Source: Anaerolineales bacterium
GTDB taxonomy: Bacteria; Chloroflexota; Anaerolineae; Anaerolineales; UBA6663
DNA: 50,425 nucleotides
Reading direction: 5' to 3'
Assembly (NCBI GenBank): GCA_020850595.1
Contig: JADZEK010000027.1
Coordinates: 1 to 50,425 of the forward strand
Made by a program: the position numbers and the translations under genes. The notes beneath the pieces are model-generated. The model was not told the DNA's origin, searched no databases, and saw nothing but the letters and a program-made list of their open reading frames with translations. This document shows positions 8,220 to 17,265 of this stretch, piece by piece (position 1 is the first letter of the stretch; the number at the start of each line of letters is the position of its first letter).

Positions 8220-9344
8220 ATGCCCATCAAACTTGGGAACGTCACCGCCGCCCCCGGCCAGATCAAGTACGGCGAAGCGCCGTGGGTCGAGCACCCCGTC
8301 GGCGGGCACGACACCCTGCCCGTCATCATCGCCCAGGGCGACCCGCGCGGCCCAGTGTTCTGGGTCACGGCCGGCATCCACGGCCCCGAGCACGCCGGCA
8401 TCCAGGTCATTCACCAGTTGGTCACCAAAGCGTTGGTCAAGCAGCTGCATGGCACGGTCATCGCCCTGCCCGCGCTCAACCCGGCGGGCCTGCGCACCAC
8501 CCAGCGCCAGGCCTACTACCACGACGGCGACCCCAATCGCCTGTGGCCGAATGGAAAACCAACGCCCGAGAAGCCCGACCCCGACGAAGACCCGCCCTCC
8601 GCGCTGGAGCAGGCGTATGGCCGCCTCTTCGCGGCCATACGCGAGCATGGCGGCTGCCTGGCCGACCTGCACAACGCCTGGACCGGCTCGGTCTCGTTCG
8701 TCTTCCGTGACCGCGTCTTCTACCGTAACGACGGCGACGCCGCCGCCCGCAAGCGCGAGCGCGCCGCCGCCGAAAAAGTGGACCAGCAGATGGCCGCGAT
8801 GATCGCCGCCTACGGCCACGCCAGCGTGCAGGAGATGCCGGCCAAGAAGTACCTGGCCCGCAAGCTGGAGCGCTCGACCACCGCCGCCGCCGGCAACCTG
8901 CTGCGCCTGCCGGCCCTGACGATGGAACTGGGCACCGGCCACATGCCCGACCCGGCCATCGTGCGCGCCAGCGCCGCGGGCCTGCGCAACATCCTGCGCT
9001 GGGCCGAAATGCTGCCGGGCGAGATGGAGCCGATCACGGGCATCGCAGTGCCCAACGCCGGTTTCCCCTGCCGCCGCCTGGGCACGCCGCGCACCACCGC
9101 ACCGTGCGTGGTGCATCACCTACTCCAACCCGGCGACCTGGTGCACAAGGGCCAGCCCGTGGCCGAGGTGCGCGATATCTGGGGCCGCCCCACCGCCGAG
9201 AAAGTGCTGACCAGCGCCTACGATGGGTGGATCATCGCCCGCAGCCACGGGATCATTTACTACCCCGGCGCCGAGGTCTACGGCATGGCCGTGCGCGACC
9301 CGCTGCCGCCGGTGCAGCCCTATCCGAAGGACTATTTTAAGTAG
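8220..9344 (+). CDS. Succinylglutamate desuccinylase/aspartoacylase-like hydrolase
   Basis: This M14-type zinc deacylase fold protein has 374 residues. The zinc ligands are His54 and Glu57 in GIHGPEHAG and His151 in ADLHNAWTG; Glu236 in TMELGTGH is the likely catalytic base. The C-terminal beta-rich part (LLQPGDLVHKGQPVAEVRD) resembles the lid or biotinyl-lipoyl-like domain seen in this family. AGGAGG stands 6 nt before ATG 8220. The family removes acyl groups from amino acids such as N-acetylaspartate or N-succinylglutamate; the substrate here is not known. Two bases separate it from the small membrane protein upstream. Confidence 0.88.
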   Translation: MPIKLGNVTAAPGQIKYGEAPWVEHPVGGHDTLPVIIAQGDPRGPVFWVTAGIHGPEHAGIQVIHQLVTKALVKQLHGTVIALPALNPAGLRTTQRQAYYHDGDPNRLWPNGKPTPEKPDPDEDPPSALEQAYGRLFAAIREHGGCLADLHNAWTGSVSFVFRDRVFYRNDGDAAARKRERAAAEKVDQQMAAMIAAYGHASVQEMPAKKYLARKLERSTTAAAGNLLRLPALTMELGTGHMPDPAIVRASAAGLRNILRWAEMLPGEMEPITGIAVPNAGFPCRRLGTPRTTAPCVVHHLLQPGDLVHKGQPVAEVRDIWGRPTAEKVLTSAYDGWIIARSHGIIYYPGAEVYGMAVRDPLPPVQPYPKDYFK

Positions 9345-9445
9345 ACACGCCGCCACGCGCCCTACCTGTTTGTTGGAACAGGGTCACCCCCTAGCCGTTC
9401 TGGCAGCTAGGCCAAACGGCGGAGGGCGGGTAACCTCCTCGGCAG

Positions 9446-9451
9446 TAGAAT
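9446..9451 (+). promoter_or_regulatory. Candidate -10 box of the F420-type oxidoreductase
   Basis: TAGAAT stands 33 bp before ATG 9485 and would give a leader of about 27 nt that includes the GGAGG ribosome binding site. No clear -35 is visible. Confidence 0.35.
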
Positions 9452-9484
9452 CCACCTGTACTGACCGTTCTGGAGGTATTGTTC

Positions 9485-9904
9485 ATGACCACCCGTTCTG
9501 CCAATTGGAATGAGAGCATCATCGAGGAGTTTCGCGCCCACGCGGGTATTGTCGGCGGCCGCTTTGCGGGCCGTACCCTGCTGCTGCTGCACCACACCGG
9601 CGCCAAGAGCGGCGCGCCGCGCCTCAACCCAGTCGCCTATGTGCGCGACGGCGAGAACCTGATCATCATCGCCTCGAAGAGCGGCGCGCCAACCAACCCG
9701 GACTGGCTGTACAACCTCCAGGCCCACCCCGACGTGACCGTGGAGGTCGGCACGCAGACTCTGCCGGTGCGCGCCCGCATCGTCACCGCCGAGCCGGAGC
9801 GCTCGCGGCTCTATGCCAAAATGGTGGCCGTCTTCCCCGGCTTCGCCGACTACGAGAAGAACACCACCCGCAAGATCCCGGCCGTCGTCCTCTCGCCGCG
9901 CTAG
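9485..9904 (+). CDS. Nitroreductase/deazaflavin (F420)-dependent oxidoreductase, DDN family
   Basis: This small split-barrel flavin/deazaflavin protein has 139 residues, the usual DDN size. Hallmarks are LLLLHHTGAKSGAPRLNPVAYV, then LIIIASKSGAPTNPDWLYNLQAHPDVTVEVG, both characteristic of the F420H2-dependent nitroreductase family first known from Mycobacterium. These proteins reduce quinones or nitro-compounds with reduced F420; the physiological substrate is unknown here. GGAGG (9472-9476) is 8 nt before ATG 9485, which decides the start over a TTG at 9479. A strong bidirectional terminator follows. Confidence 0.92.
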   Translation: MTTRSANWNESIIEEFRAHAGIVGGRFAGRTLLLLHHTGAKSGAPRLNPVAYVRDGENLIIIASKSGAPTNPDWLYNLQAHPDVTVEVGTQTLPVRARIVTAEPERSRLYAKMVAVFPGFADYEKNTTRKIPAVVLSPR

Positions 9905-9917
9905 TGACGTAACCCAA

Positions 9918-9956
9918 AAAACGGGCCGGTCAGGGATCCCCTGACCGGCCCGTTTT
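9918..9956. terminator. Bidirectional intrinsic terminator
   Basis: An 18-bp perfect stem pairs 9918-9935 (AAAACGGGCCGGTCAGGG) with 9939-9956 across a 3-nt loop. Arms beginning with AAAA and ending with TTTT let it terminate transcription in both directions, between the convergent oxidoreductase and VWA genes. Confidence 0.92.
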
Positions 9957-9968
9957 GATTGGCGTGGG

Positions 9969-12917
9969 CTACTCGTCCTTCTTGGCCTCGCGGGCGCGCT
10001 TGCGGGCCAGCAAGCCCGCGGCAGTGGCCGTCGCGCCTGCCGCTGGGTTCGGCGCGGCTCCCGCGGCGGGCGGCGCGGCGCTCGCTGGAGGCGTCACTGA
10101 GGCGGGAGGTGCGACCGGCGGCGTCTCGCTGGTGGCCGGGCGCGTCATGATGGGCGGCGGCAGGTTGCCGGCTTCTAGCGACGCGGCCTCGGGCGCTTTC
10201 GCTTCCACACTCGCCCGATCCTTGGCGCGGAACAGCGAAGAGAGTTGTTCCGTGCGCTGCGACTCTACCGCATTTGCAACGGGCCGGGCTGGTATCAGCC
10301 AGCCCCGCACCCTGGCCGCCGCTTGCTGCACCTCGTAGCGGGTGATTACCAGCCGCCGAACGGCAATATCCAGCGGCCAGAGCAGGGCCGCCAGCAGCAG
10401 CAGCGTGGGCCACACCGGGCGCGTGGCGGCGCGCGGGGCGGGCAGGTTGTGGGCATAGATGGCGCTCAAGTCCTCGCCCAGCACGCTGCCGCCGGTCAAC
10501 TCGGCCAGCCGCGCCAGCAGCGCCGGGTTGGCCGTCAGGTTGTGGTACTCCGGCGAATACGAGAGCACCCAGCCTGCCGTCTCAGCTACGGGCGGCGCGG
10601 CGTCGGCCGACTGGCTGGCGTCTGTTCCGGCCACGCGGATCAGGTAGGCGCCCTCCGCGCTGGGCGTGAACGTCCCCGCATAGCGCCCCGGCGCGATTTG
10701 CTCCAGCGTGATGGTCTGGGTGGCGCCGTCGGGGCCGACCACGTTCACCTGCATGGTCAGGCCGTTCAGGTAGTCGCCGTTGTCGGACTGCGCGTCCACC
10801 GTCACAGTGGCCTGCCCCTCGGCCGCGCTGACGGTCACCTCCACGTTGGACTGCGCGCCGGTGCTGATGGTGTAGCGCACCACCTGCGCCCAGAAGCGCA
10901 CAAAGGCGTCCCAGGTGACCCAGTGCTTGGCCCAGCGGCCGGTCGCGTCGGAGGTCCACGCCACCGAGCGGCCCAGGCCGTACTGCCACGCCGCCAAGAT
11001 GGGGTCGCCCTGCGCCGAGACCAGGATGGTCTGCGCCGCGTCGCGCGCCGAGGCGCCCACGTAGCCGAGGAGCGCCGGCACCGCGTCTATGCCCGCCAGC
11101 ATGGGGCTGGGGTTGGTCTGCTGCGGGAAGAACTCTTCCTCGATGATATAGGCCCGCGTGGCGAGCGTGGTCTCTTCGGTGAAGATCGAGGGGATCGAGG
11201 CCGGGTCGGCGGCGAAGTGGTACAGCCCGCCGCCCGCCTCGGCCAGCTCGGGCAAGAACGGCGCGGCGTCGCTGCCCACGCCCACCGTTGAGAGGGTGAT
11301 GCCGTAATCGTCGTGCATGGCCGTGATCATCTCGGCGATGCCGGTCGGGTCTGCGCCGCCGTCGGTGAGCAGGATGACGTGCTTGACGGTCGCGTCGTCT
11401 TGCGGCAGCACGTTGGCCGCCGCCTGCACGCCGGAGAAGATGTCGGTGCCGCCGTCGGAGCGGATGGAGCCGATGCCGTTGGCGATGGTGTCTTTGTCTT
11501 CCAGCGACGTGACCGGCACCACCCACTGGGCGCTGTCGTCAAAGGCGATCACGCCTACCTTGTCGGTCGGCATCAGCAGGTCGAGCGAGCGCAGCGCCGC
11601 TTCCTTGGCCAGCTCGATCTTCGTCACCCCGCCTGAGGTGTCAGACATGCTGCCCGACTTGTCAATGATGAAGACCATTGTCAGGCGTGGGCGGCGCAGT
11701 TGATCCTTAATCTGCATCTCCACCGGCAGTGTTTCTTCCAGCGGCGTCTTAAAGTAGCCGCCCACGCCATAGGCCGACGGCCCGCCGACCACCACCAGAC
11801 CGCCGCCCAGGTTGCGCACATAGGTTTGCAGGGCGGTCTGCTGGCGGGGGGCGAGGTCGCGCGCGGGCACGTCCACCAATACCACCGACGCATACTCGGC
11901 CAGGTGCGCCAGGTCGGAGGGCAGGCCGGGCGGGTCTATCACCTCCACCAGGATGCCGGCGGCGGCCAGCGCGGCCGTCAGCTCTTGCGATTCGTTCACG
12001 CCGTCGCGCGGGGCCGGGTTCTTCACCAGCAGCACACGCGGCGGCCCGGCGATCTGGCTGAAGGCGGCCAGTTCGTTGTTCTGGTAGAAGGTGTCGGCCT
12101 CGGCCGGCGGGATGATCTGCACCCGATAGTCGGCGAAGCCCGGCGCGCCCGCCGTCAGCGACACGACGTAGCCGTGCGTGCCGCGCCGTAGTTGCAGGGC
12201 GCCCTCGTAGACCAGCGCCTCCCCAGCCAGCACGCGCAGCCCCACCACCTGGTCGGCGCTGCTTTGCAGCGTCAGCTCCAGGCCGAACTGCTCGCCCTCG
12301 CGCAGGTGGGCGGGCGCGCTCACCGTTTCTACGATCACCTCGCTGCCGGCGCGGCTGGCGAACGGCACCACCTGAATCTGCACCCCGCCGGCCGCCGCCA
12401 GGCGCGCGGCCGCCTGTGCGTCGCCGGACGTCTCAATGCCGTCGGAGAGGATGACCATGCGCCGCGCAGTGTCGGCCGGGAGCAGCGCCATGCCCAGGCG
12501 AATGGCGGCGGCCAGATTAGTTTGCAGCGACGTGACTTTGGAGGTGAAGCCTTCGAGCGTCTTGCTGGGCGAGAGCGGGCGCTCCACCAGCGCGTCGCCG
12601 CCGAAGACGATGACGGCCGATTGGTCGTTCGGCCCCATCTGCTGCATGGCCGCAGCGACGTATTCTAGCGCCACCTGCCGCGCGTTGGGCGGCATAGAGT
12701 CGGAGTGATCTACCAGGTAGACAACGGAGAGGCGGTCGGCGTCGCGGCGCAGTTCCAGCCCGGCCAACCCCAAGATCAACAGCAGCGCGATCAGCAGCCG
12801 CAGCGCCAGGCTGAAGAGCTCGCGCCGCCGGCTCGGCCCGCGCGACGGCCGCCCGAGCCACACCAGGAAGGGCAGCGCCAACAGCAACAGCAGCAGCCAG
12901 GGGGCCGAAAACGTCAT
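9969..12917 (-). CDS. Membrane protein with two VWA domains and a glutaminase-like domain
   Basis: A 982-residue envelope protein. Two N-terminal helices (about 5-20 and 35-55) precede VWA domain 1 with metal site DHSDS (about 70-74). A beta region (about 195-285) and a class I glutamine amidotransferase-like fold (about 290-400, ending GGGLVVVGGPSAYGVGGY) follow. VWA domain 2 has a canonical DKSGS site near 410. A C-terminal helix (TLLLLAALLWPLDIAVRR) and an Ala/Pro-rich basic cytoplasmic tail end the protein. It is the last gene of the MoxR cluster and overlaps the kinase gene by 4 bp (ATGA), so the two are translationally coupled. Such proteins probably bind divalent metals and partner proteins at the membrane. 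Confidence 0.85.
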   Translation of the reverse strand: MTFSAPWLLLLLLALPFLVWLGRPSRGPSRRRELFSLALRLLIALLLILGLAGLELRRDADRLSVVYLVDHSDSMPPNARQVALEYVAAAMQQMGPNDQSAVIVFGGDALVERPLSPSKTLEGFTSKVTSLQTNLAAAIRLGMALLPADTARRMVILSDGIETSGDAQAAARLAAAGGVQIQVVPFASRAGSEVIVETVSAPAHLREGEQFGLELTLQSSADQVVGLRVLAGEALVYEGALQLRRGTHGYVVSLTAGAPGFADYRVQIIPPAEADTFYQNNELAAFSQIAGPPRVLLVKNPAPRDGVNESQELTAALAAAGILVEVIDPPGLPSDLAHLAEYASVVLVDVPARDLAPRQQTALQTYVRNLGGGLVVVGGPSAYGVGGYFKTPLEETLPVEMQIKDQLRRPRLTMVFIIDKSGSMSDTSGGVTKIELAKEAALRSLDLLMPTDKVGVIAFDDSAQWVVPVTSLEDKDTIANGIGSIRSDGGTDIFSGVQAAANVLPQDDATVKHVILLTDGGADPTGIAEMITAMHDDYGITLSTVGVGSDAAPFLPELAEAGGGLYHFAADPASIPSIFTEETTLATRAYIIEEEFFPQQTNPSPMLAGIDAVPALLGYVGASARDAAQTILVSAQGDPILAAWQYGLGRSVAWTSDATGRWAKHWVTWDAFVRFWAQVVRYTISTGAQSNVEVTVSAAEGQATVTVDAQSDNGDYLNGLTMQVNVVGPDGATQTITLEQIAPGRYAGTFTPSAEGAYLIRVAGTDASQSADAAPPVAETAGWVLSYSPEYHNLTANPALLARLAELTGGSVLGEDLSAIYAHNLPAPRAATRPVWPTLLLLAALLWPLDIAVRRLVITRYEVQQAAARVRGWLIPARPVANAVESQRTEQLSSLFRAKDRASVEAKAPEAASLEAGNLPPPIMTRPATSETPPVAPPASVTPPASAAPPAAGAAPNPAAGATATAAGLLARKRAREAKKDE

Positions 12918-13381
12918 CGCACGATCACGATCTCGTCAAACTCGTCCGCCCCCGGTGGTTCGGTCTCGCGCCAGAGCTGCCGAATCTCGCCGGCCTCCAC
13001 GCGGCGGTGGCCCCACGAGCCGCCGGGGCGCTGGGCATTGCGGGCCAGGCTGACCTCCAGGGGCAGGTCGAACCACACCGCCACGCGCCGGGCGTGCTGG
13101 GCCTGGGCGACCGCCAGCGTGGCCTGCCGCCAGGCGCGGCGCACGTGCGTGGCGTCGGCAATTACGTTGCGCCCGGCCGCCAGGCCCGCCGCCACGCGCT
13201 CGACCAGCACAGCAAACACCTCGTCGCCGCGGCCCTCCGCCGGTCGGCCCGCCGACTCCAACTCGTTGCGGATCGCGTCCGACGCGACCACCTCAGCCTT
13301 CAGGCGCGCCGCGTTTGCGGCAGCCCAGGTGGATTTGCCCGCCCCCTGCACACCAATGAGCACATAGAGCACCGGGGCCAT
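12914..13381 (-). CDS. Small P-loop kinase (AAA_33 / polynucleotide-kinase-like)
   Basis: A 155-residue predicted nucleotide-binding kinase. Walker A is GVQGAGKST (10-18). VVASDAIRNEL provides the Asp of the kinase fold, RNVIADATHVRRAWR resembles the zeta/PNK-type substrate segment, and VWFDLPLEVSLARNAQR with EIRQLW is the arginine-rich lid. This matches the COG4639-type predicted kinases related to the T4 polynucleotide kinase 5' kinase domain. It sits between two VWA membrane genes: the upstream stop abuts its ATG and its own stop overlaps the next ATG. Its role in this cluster is unclear; an RNA, nucleotide or small-molecule substrate is possible. Confidence 0.82.
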   Translation of the reverse strand: MAPVLYVLIGVQGAGKSTWAAANAARLKAEVVASDAIRNELESAGRPAEGRGDEVFAVLVERVAAGLAAGRNVIADATHVRRAWRQATLAVAQAQHARRVAVWFDLPLEVSLARNAQRPGGSWGHRRVEAGEIRQLWRETEPPGADEFDEIVIVR

Positions 13382-15295
13382 TTAGCCTGCCTTGCGGCGC
13401 GCCGGCCAGCCGCGCCAGCCCGGCCCGGCGGGCAGCGTGGCTCCGCGCTGATAGAGCCACCACTCCAGGAGCAGCAGCGCCAAAGCCGCGCCCGCCAGCC
13501 AGGGCCAGATTTCTAGTTGCCCCTCGGCCTGCGGCGGCGCGGCCGTCACCTCCACCCGCCCCACGGTGATCGCTCCGGCCGGGTGGATGCGGCTCTCCAG
13601 CGGGTCGAACAGGTTCACGCTGAAGCGCCCCAGCAATCCCTGCGTTGAGCGCACCTCGTAGACGCCCAGCGTCAGTGTGTCGGCGAAGAGGACGCCTGCC
13701 TCGCTCGCGGCGGCGGCGGACTGCCGGCCGTGCGGGTCAATGACGGTGATGAGGCCGCCGCCGCCCGGCTTGATGGTCAACGCCTCGCCGGGGCGCAGGC
13801 CGTCGGGCGCGGAGAACGCCTGCGCGGGCGAGAGGTAGCCGATCAGGTTCGCCATGAGCACGGGGTAGGTTACTTGCAGGGGCAGGTCGGAGTCGTGCAG
13901 GTCAAAGGTCAGCACGGCCACGCGCCGCCCGCCGACCTCGCCCACGAACACCAACGGCCCGCCCTCGGCCTCCACCAGCACGCGCGCCCAGCTTGGCACA
14001 TCGATTCGAGTTGCCACTCGCAGGTTCACGCGCGACCAGTCCACAAACTTGGTCAGCGGGTCGTTCTCGGCCACGCGCACGAGCTTGGTGTTGGTGAAGT
14101 ACCCGCCCACCTGAAATAGATCGTTCGAGGACGGGTTGACCAGCAGCAGGTCGCGCGTGGGCAGCGTGTCGGTGATGATGCTATCGAAAACGTACAGATC
14201 AAACGGCTCAGGCGGCAGCGACTGGCCCTGCTTGAGCTTGAACGGCTGCAAGCCCAGCGACCCGGAAAGCGCCGCGAACACCTGCTCCAGGAAGATGTTG
14301 CCGGGCGTGATCACCAGCACCCGCCCGGTGGCGGGCGGCTGGTAGACCGCCCAGGCCGTGTCGTCCAGCGCTAGTTGGTCGAGCGGCTGATCGTCGCCGG
14401 CCCCGGCGGGCGGCGAGAGGCGCGCTTCGTACACCGCCGCGTCGGGCGGCAGGTCTTGCAGCACCCACGCCTGCTCGCCGTTGGCGGGCACGGTCAGTTC
14501 CTGCGCCGTGCGCAGTTGGCCGTCAATGGCGAGCGAGATCAGCACGCGCCGCTCGGTGTCGCCGTAGTTGGCCACGTTGGCGAATAGCTGCGGCCCGCTG
14601 CTCGTGGCCCGCAGCGCCAGCGCCTGGAGCGCCAGGTTGTCGGCCGACGAGCCGACCGGCAGATAACGCACCTCGGCGGGCAAGGGCGGCAGGTCGGGCG
14701 GCAATCCGCCATCGGAGATGATGACCACCACCGACTCGGAGGCTTGCCCGGCGCGCACGGTACCCGCCGCCAGCGCCAGCGCGGCCTCCCAATTGGCGGG
14801 GGCTTCGGAGGGCTGGGCCTGCGCCAGCGCGGCGCGCAGCACTTCTTGGTTGCTGGTGGGCGGCGCGAGCACCACCGGCTGGTGGCCGACGAGGATCAGC
14901 GCCAGCGTGCCGCCGCTGCTCAGCTCGTCTATCAGCCGGCGCGCGGCGGCGCGGGCCTGCTCGAAGCGTGTGCCGCCCACGCCGTCGGCGGCCTGCATGG
15001 AGGCCGAGCCGTCGAGCAGCACCACCAAGGTGCCGGCGGCGATGGTGGGCACCTTGAAGAACGGCCGGGCCAGCGCCAGCACCAGGGCCAGCAGCAGCAA
15101 GAGCTGCACGAACAACAGCAGGTTGCGCCGCAGCTTCTGCCAGGGCGCGTTGGCCTCGCGGTCACGCAGCAGCAACTGCCACAGCAGCGTCGAGGACACT
15201 TCGACCTCGCGCCGCCGTAGTTTGAGCATGTAGAGGATGAGGATGGGCGCGGCCAGCAGGCCGAGCAGCAGGGCCAGGGGAGCGAGGAGCGCCAT
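13382..15295 (-). CDS. BatA-like aerotolerance protein with VWA domain
   Basis: A 637-residue membrane protein. The N-terminal region (about 1-75) has two helices flanking a basic loop (LYMLKLRRREVEVSSTLLWQLLLRD), the Aerotolerance_N/BatA signature. A VWA domain follows with metal site DGSAS. The middle contains a beta-rich and a flavodoxin-like region (VLVITPGNIFLEQVF, LLLVNPSSND). A C-terminal helix (WPWLAGAALALLLLEWWLYQRG) ends it. I chose ATG 15295 because the hydrophobic N-terminus begins there; 20 extra upstream codons would run into the preceding gene. It lies eight bases after the DUF58 gene. Confidence 0.88.
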   Translation of the reverse strand: MALLAPLALLLGLLAAPILILYMLKLRRREVEVSSTLLWQLLLRDREANAPWQKLRRNLLLFVQLLLLLALVLALARPFFKVPTIAAGTLVVLLDGSASMQAADGVGGTRFEQARAAARRLIDELSSGGTLALILVGHQPVVLAPPTSNQEVLRAALAQAQPSEAPANWEAALALAAGTVRAGQASESVVVIISDGGLPPDLPPLPAEVRYLPVGSSADNLALQALALRATSSGPQLFANVANYGDTERRVLISLAIDGQLRTAQELTVPANGEQAWVLQDLPPDAAVYEARLSPPAGAGDDQPLDQLALDDTAWAVYQPPATGRVLVITPGNIFLEQVFAALSGSLGLQPFKLKQGQSLPPEPFDLYVFDSIITDTLPTRDLLLVNPSSNDLFQVGGYFTNTKLVRVAENDPLTKFVDWSRVNLRVATRIDVPSWARVLVEAEGGPLVFVGEVGGRRVAVLTFDLHDSDLPLQVTYPVLMANLIGYLSPAQAFSAPDGLRPGEALTIKPGGGGLITVIDPHGRQSAAAASEAGVLFADTLTLGVYEVRSTQGLLGRFSVNLFDPLESRIHPAGAITVGRVEVTAAPPQAEGQLEIWPWLAGAALALLLLEWWLYQRGATLPAGPGWRGWPARRKAG

Positions 15296-15303
15296 GCCGG
15301 GGC

Positions 15304-16221
15304 CTACTTCACCAGCCCGCGCTGACGCAGGTGGAACAGCACCAGTTCGTCCCACGGCAGGCTGGTCGTGACCGGCACAAAGTGCATGTTGCGCTTGAGG
15401 CAGTAGGTCTCCATCTCGTCGCGCCAGGCCGCCACGCGCCGCCGATACAGCGCGCGCAGGCCGCCGTCGAGCGTCACGTCTTGCGGGGCGCCGGTCTCCA
15501 CGTCAATCAGGCGCAGGTCGCCGGCCAGCGGCGGGTCAAGCTCGTCCGGCGCGAGCACTTGCAGCACCGCCACTTCGTAGCCGCGCCCTTGCAGTTGGCC
15601 TAGCCCGGCGCGATAGCCCGCGGGCGAAAACAGGTCGGAGATGAGGAATAGCAGCCCGGCGCGGCGCGTGCCGAGCGCGTAGGCGCGCAGGGCGGCATCC
15701 AGGTTGGTCGCGCCGCCGGGTTCCAGCCCTTCCAAAAATTGCAGCAGGCGCAGCGTGTGGCCCCGGCTGCGCGCCGGGCCGAACTGGGCCGCGAGCGAAT
15801 CGTCGCGCAGCGCCGTCACGGTCAACCGGTCGCCCACGCCCAGCGCGATGTAGCCCAGCGCCGCCGCCAGCCGCCGCGCATAGGCGAATTTGTTAAGCGC
15901 GGCCGCGCTGCCGTCGTCGGCCGCGCTGCCGGCCGCAGCGCCGGAATTCATCGAGAGCGATGTATCCAACAAGATGTGGACCGCCAGGTCTTCTTCCTCT
16001 TCGAGCAGCTTGACGTAGGGGCGTTCCAGGCGGGCGTAGACGTTCCAGTCTACCCGGCGCAGATCGTCACCGCGGGTGTAGTCGCGGTAGTCGGCGAACT
16101 CAATGGACGTGCCGCGCTTGGTGGAGCGCCGCTCGCCCTTGATCTGGCCCGCCCGCACCTGCGACGCGACCAGCGCCAGCCGGTCGAGCTTGCGCAGGGT
16201 CTTTTCGTCGAACAGCGCCAC
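15304..16221 (-). CDS. DUF58 (vWA-like) protein
   Basis: A 305-residue protein of the DUF58 family that almost always accompanies MoxR ATPases. The N-terminus FDEKTLRKLDRLALVASQVRAG, the RGTSIEFADYRDYTRGDDLRRVDWNVYARLERPYVKL block and the VWA-like strand VHILLDTSLSMNSG are all diagnostic. The start is GTG 16221 (homology starts there and the upstream MoxR stop is 2 bp away). It presumably acts on the cytoplasmic side with MoxR and the BatA-like protein. Confidence 0.92.
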   Translation of the reverse strand: MALFDEKTLRKLDRLALVASQVRAGQIKGERRSTKRGTSIEFADYRDYTRGDDLRRVDWNVYARLERPYVKLLEEEEDLAVHILLDTSLSMNSGAAAGSAADDGSAAALNKFAYARRLAAALGYIALGVGDRLTVTALRDDSLAAQFGPARSRGHTLRLLQFLEGLEPGGATNLDAALRAYALGTRRAGLLFLISDLFSPAGYRAGLGQLQGRGYEVAVLQVLAPDELDPPLAGDLRLIDVETGAPQDVTLDGGLRALYRRRVAAWRDEMETYCLKRNMHFVPVTTSLPWDELVLFHLRQRGLVK

Positions 16222-16223
16222 GC

Positions 16224-17243
<1,020 letters not shown>

Positions 17244-17265
17244 GCGCTCCATCCTCTCGCCGCGC

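Noticed and set aside
9479..9484. TTG 9479 as start of the F420-type oxidoreductase
   Set aside because: ATG 9485 has the GGAGG at 8 nt; TTG would be only 2 nt from it.
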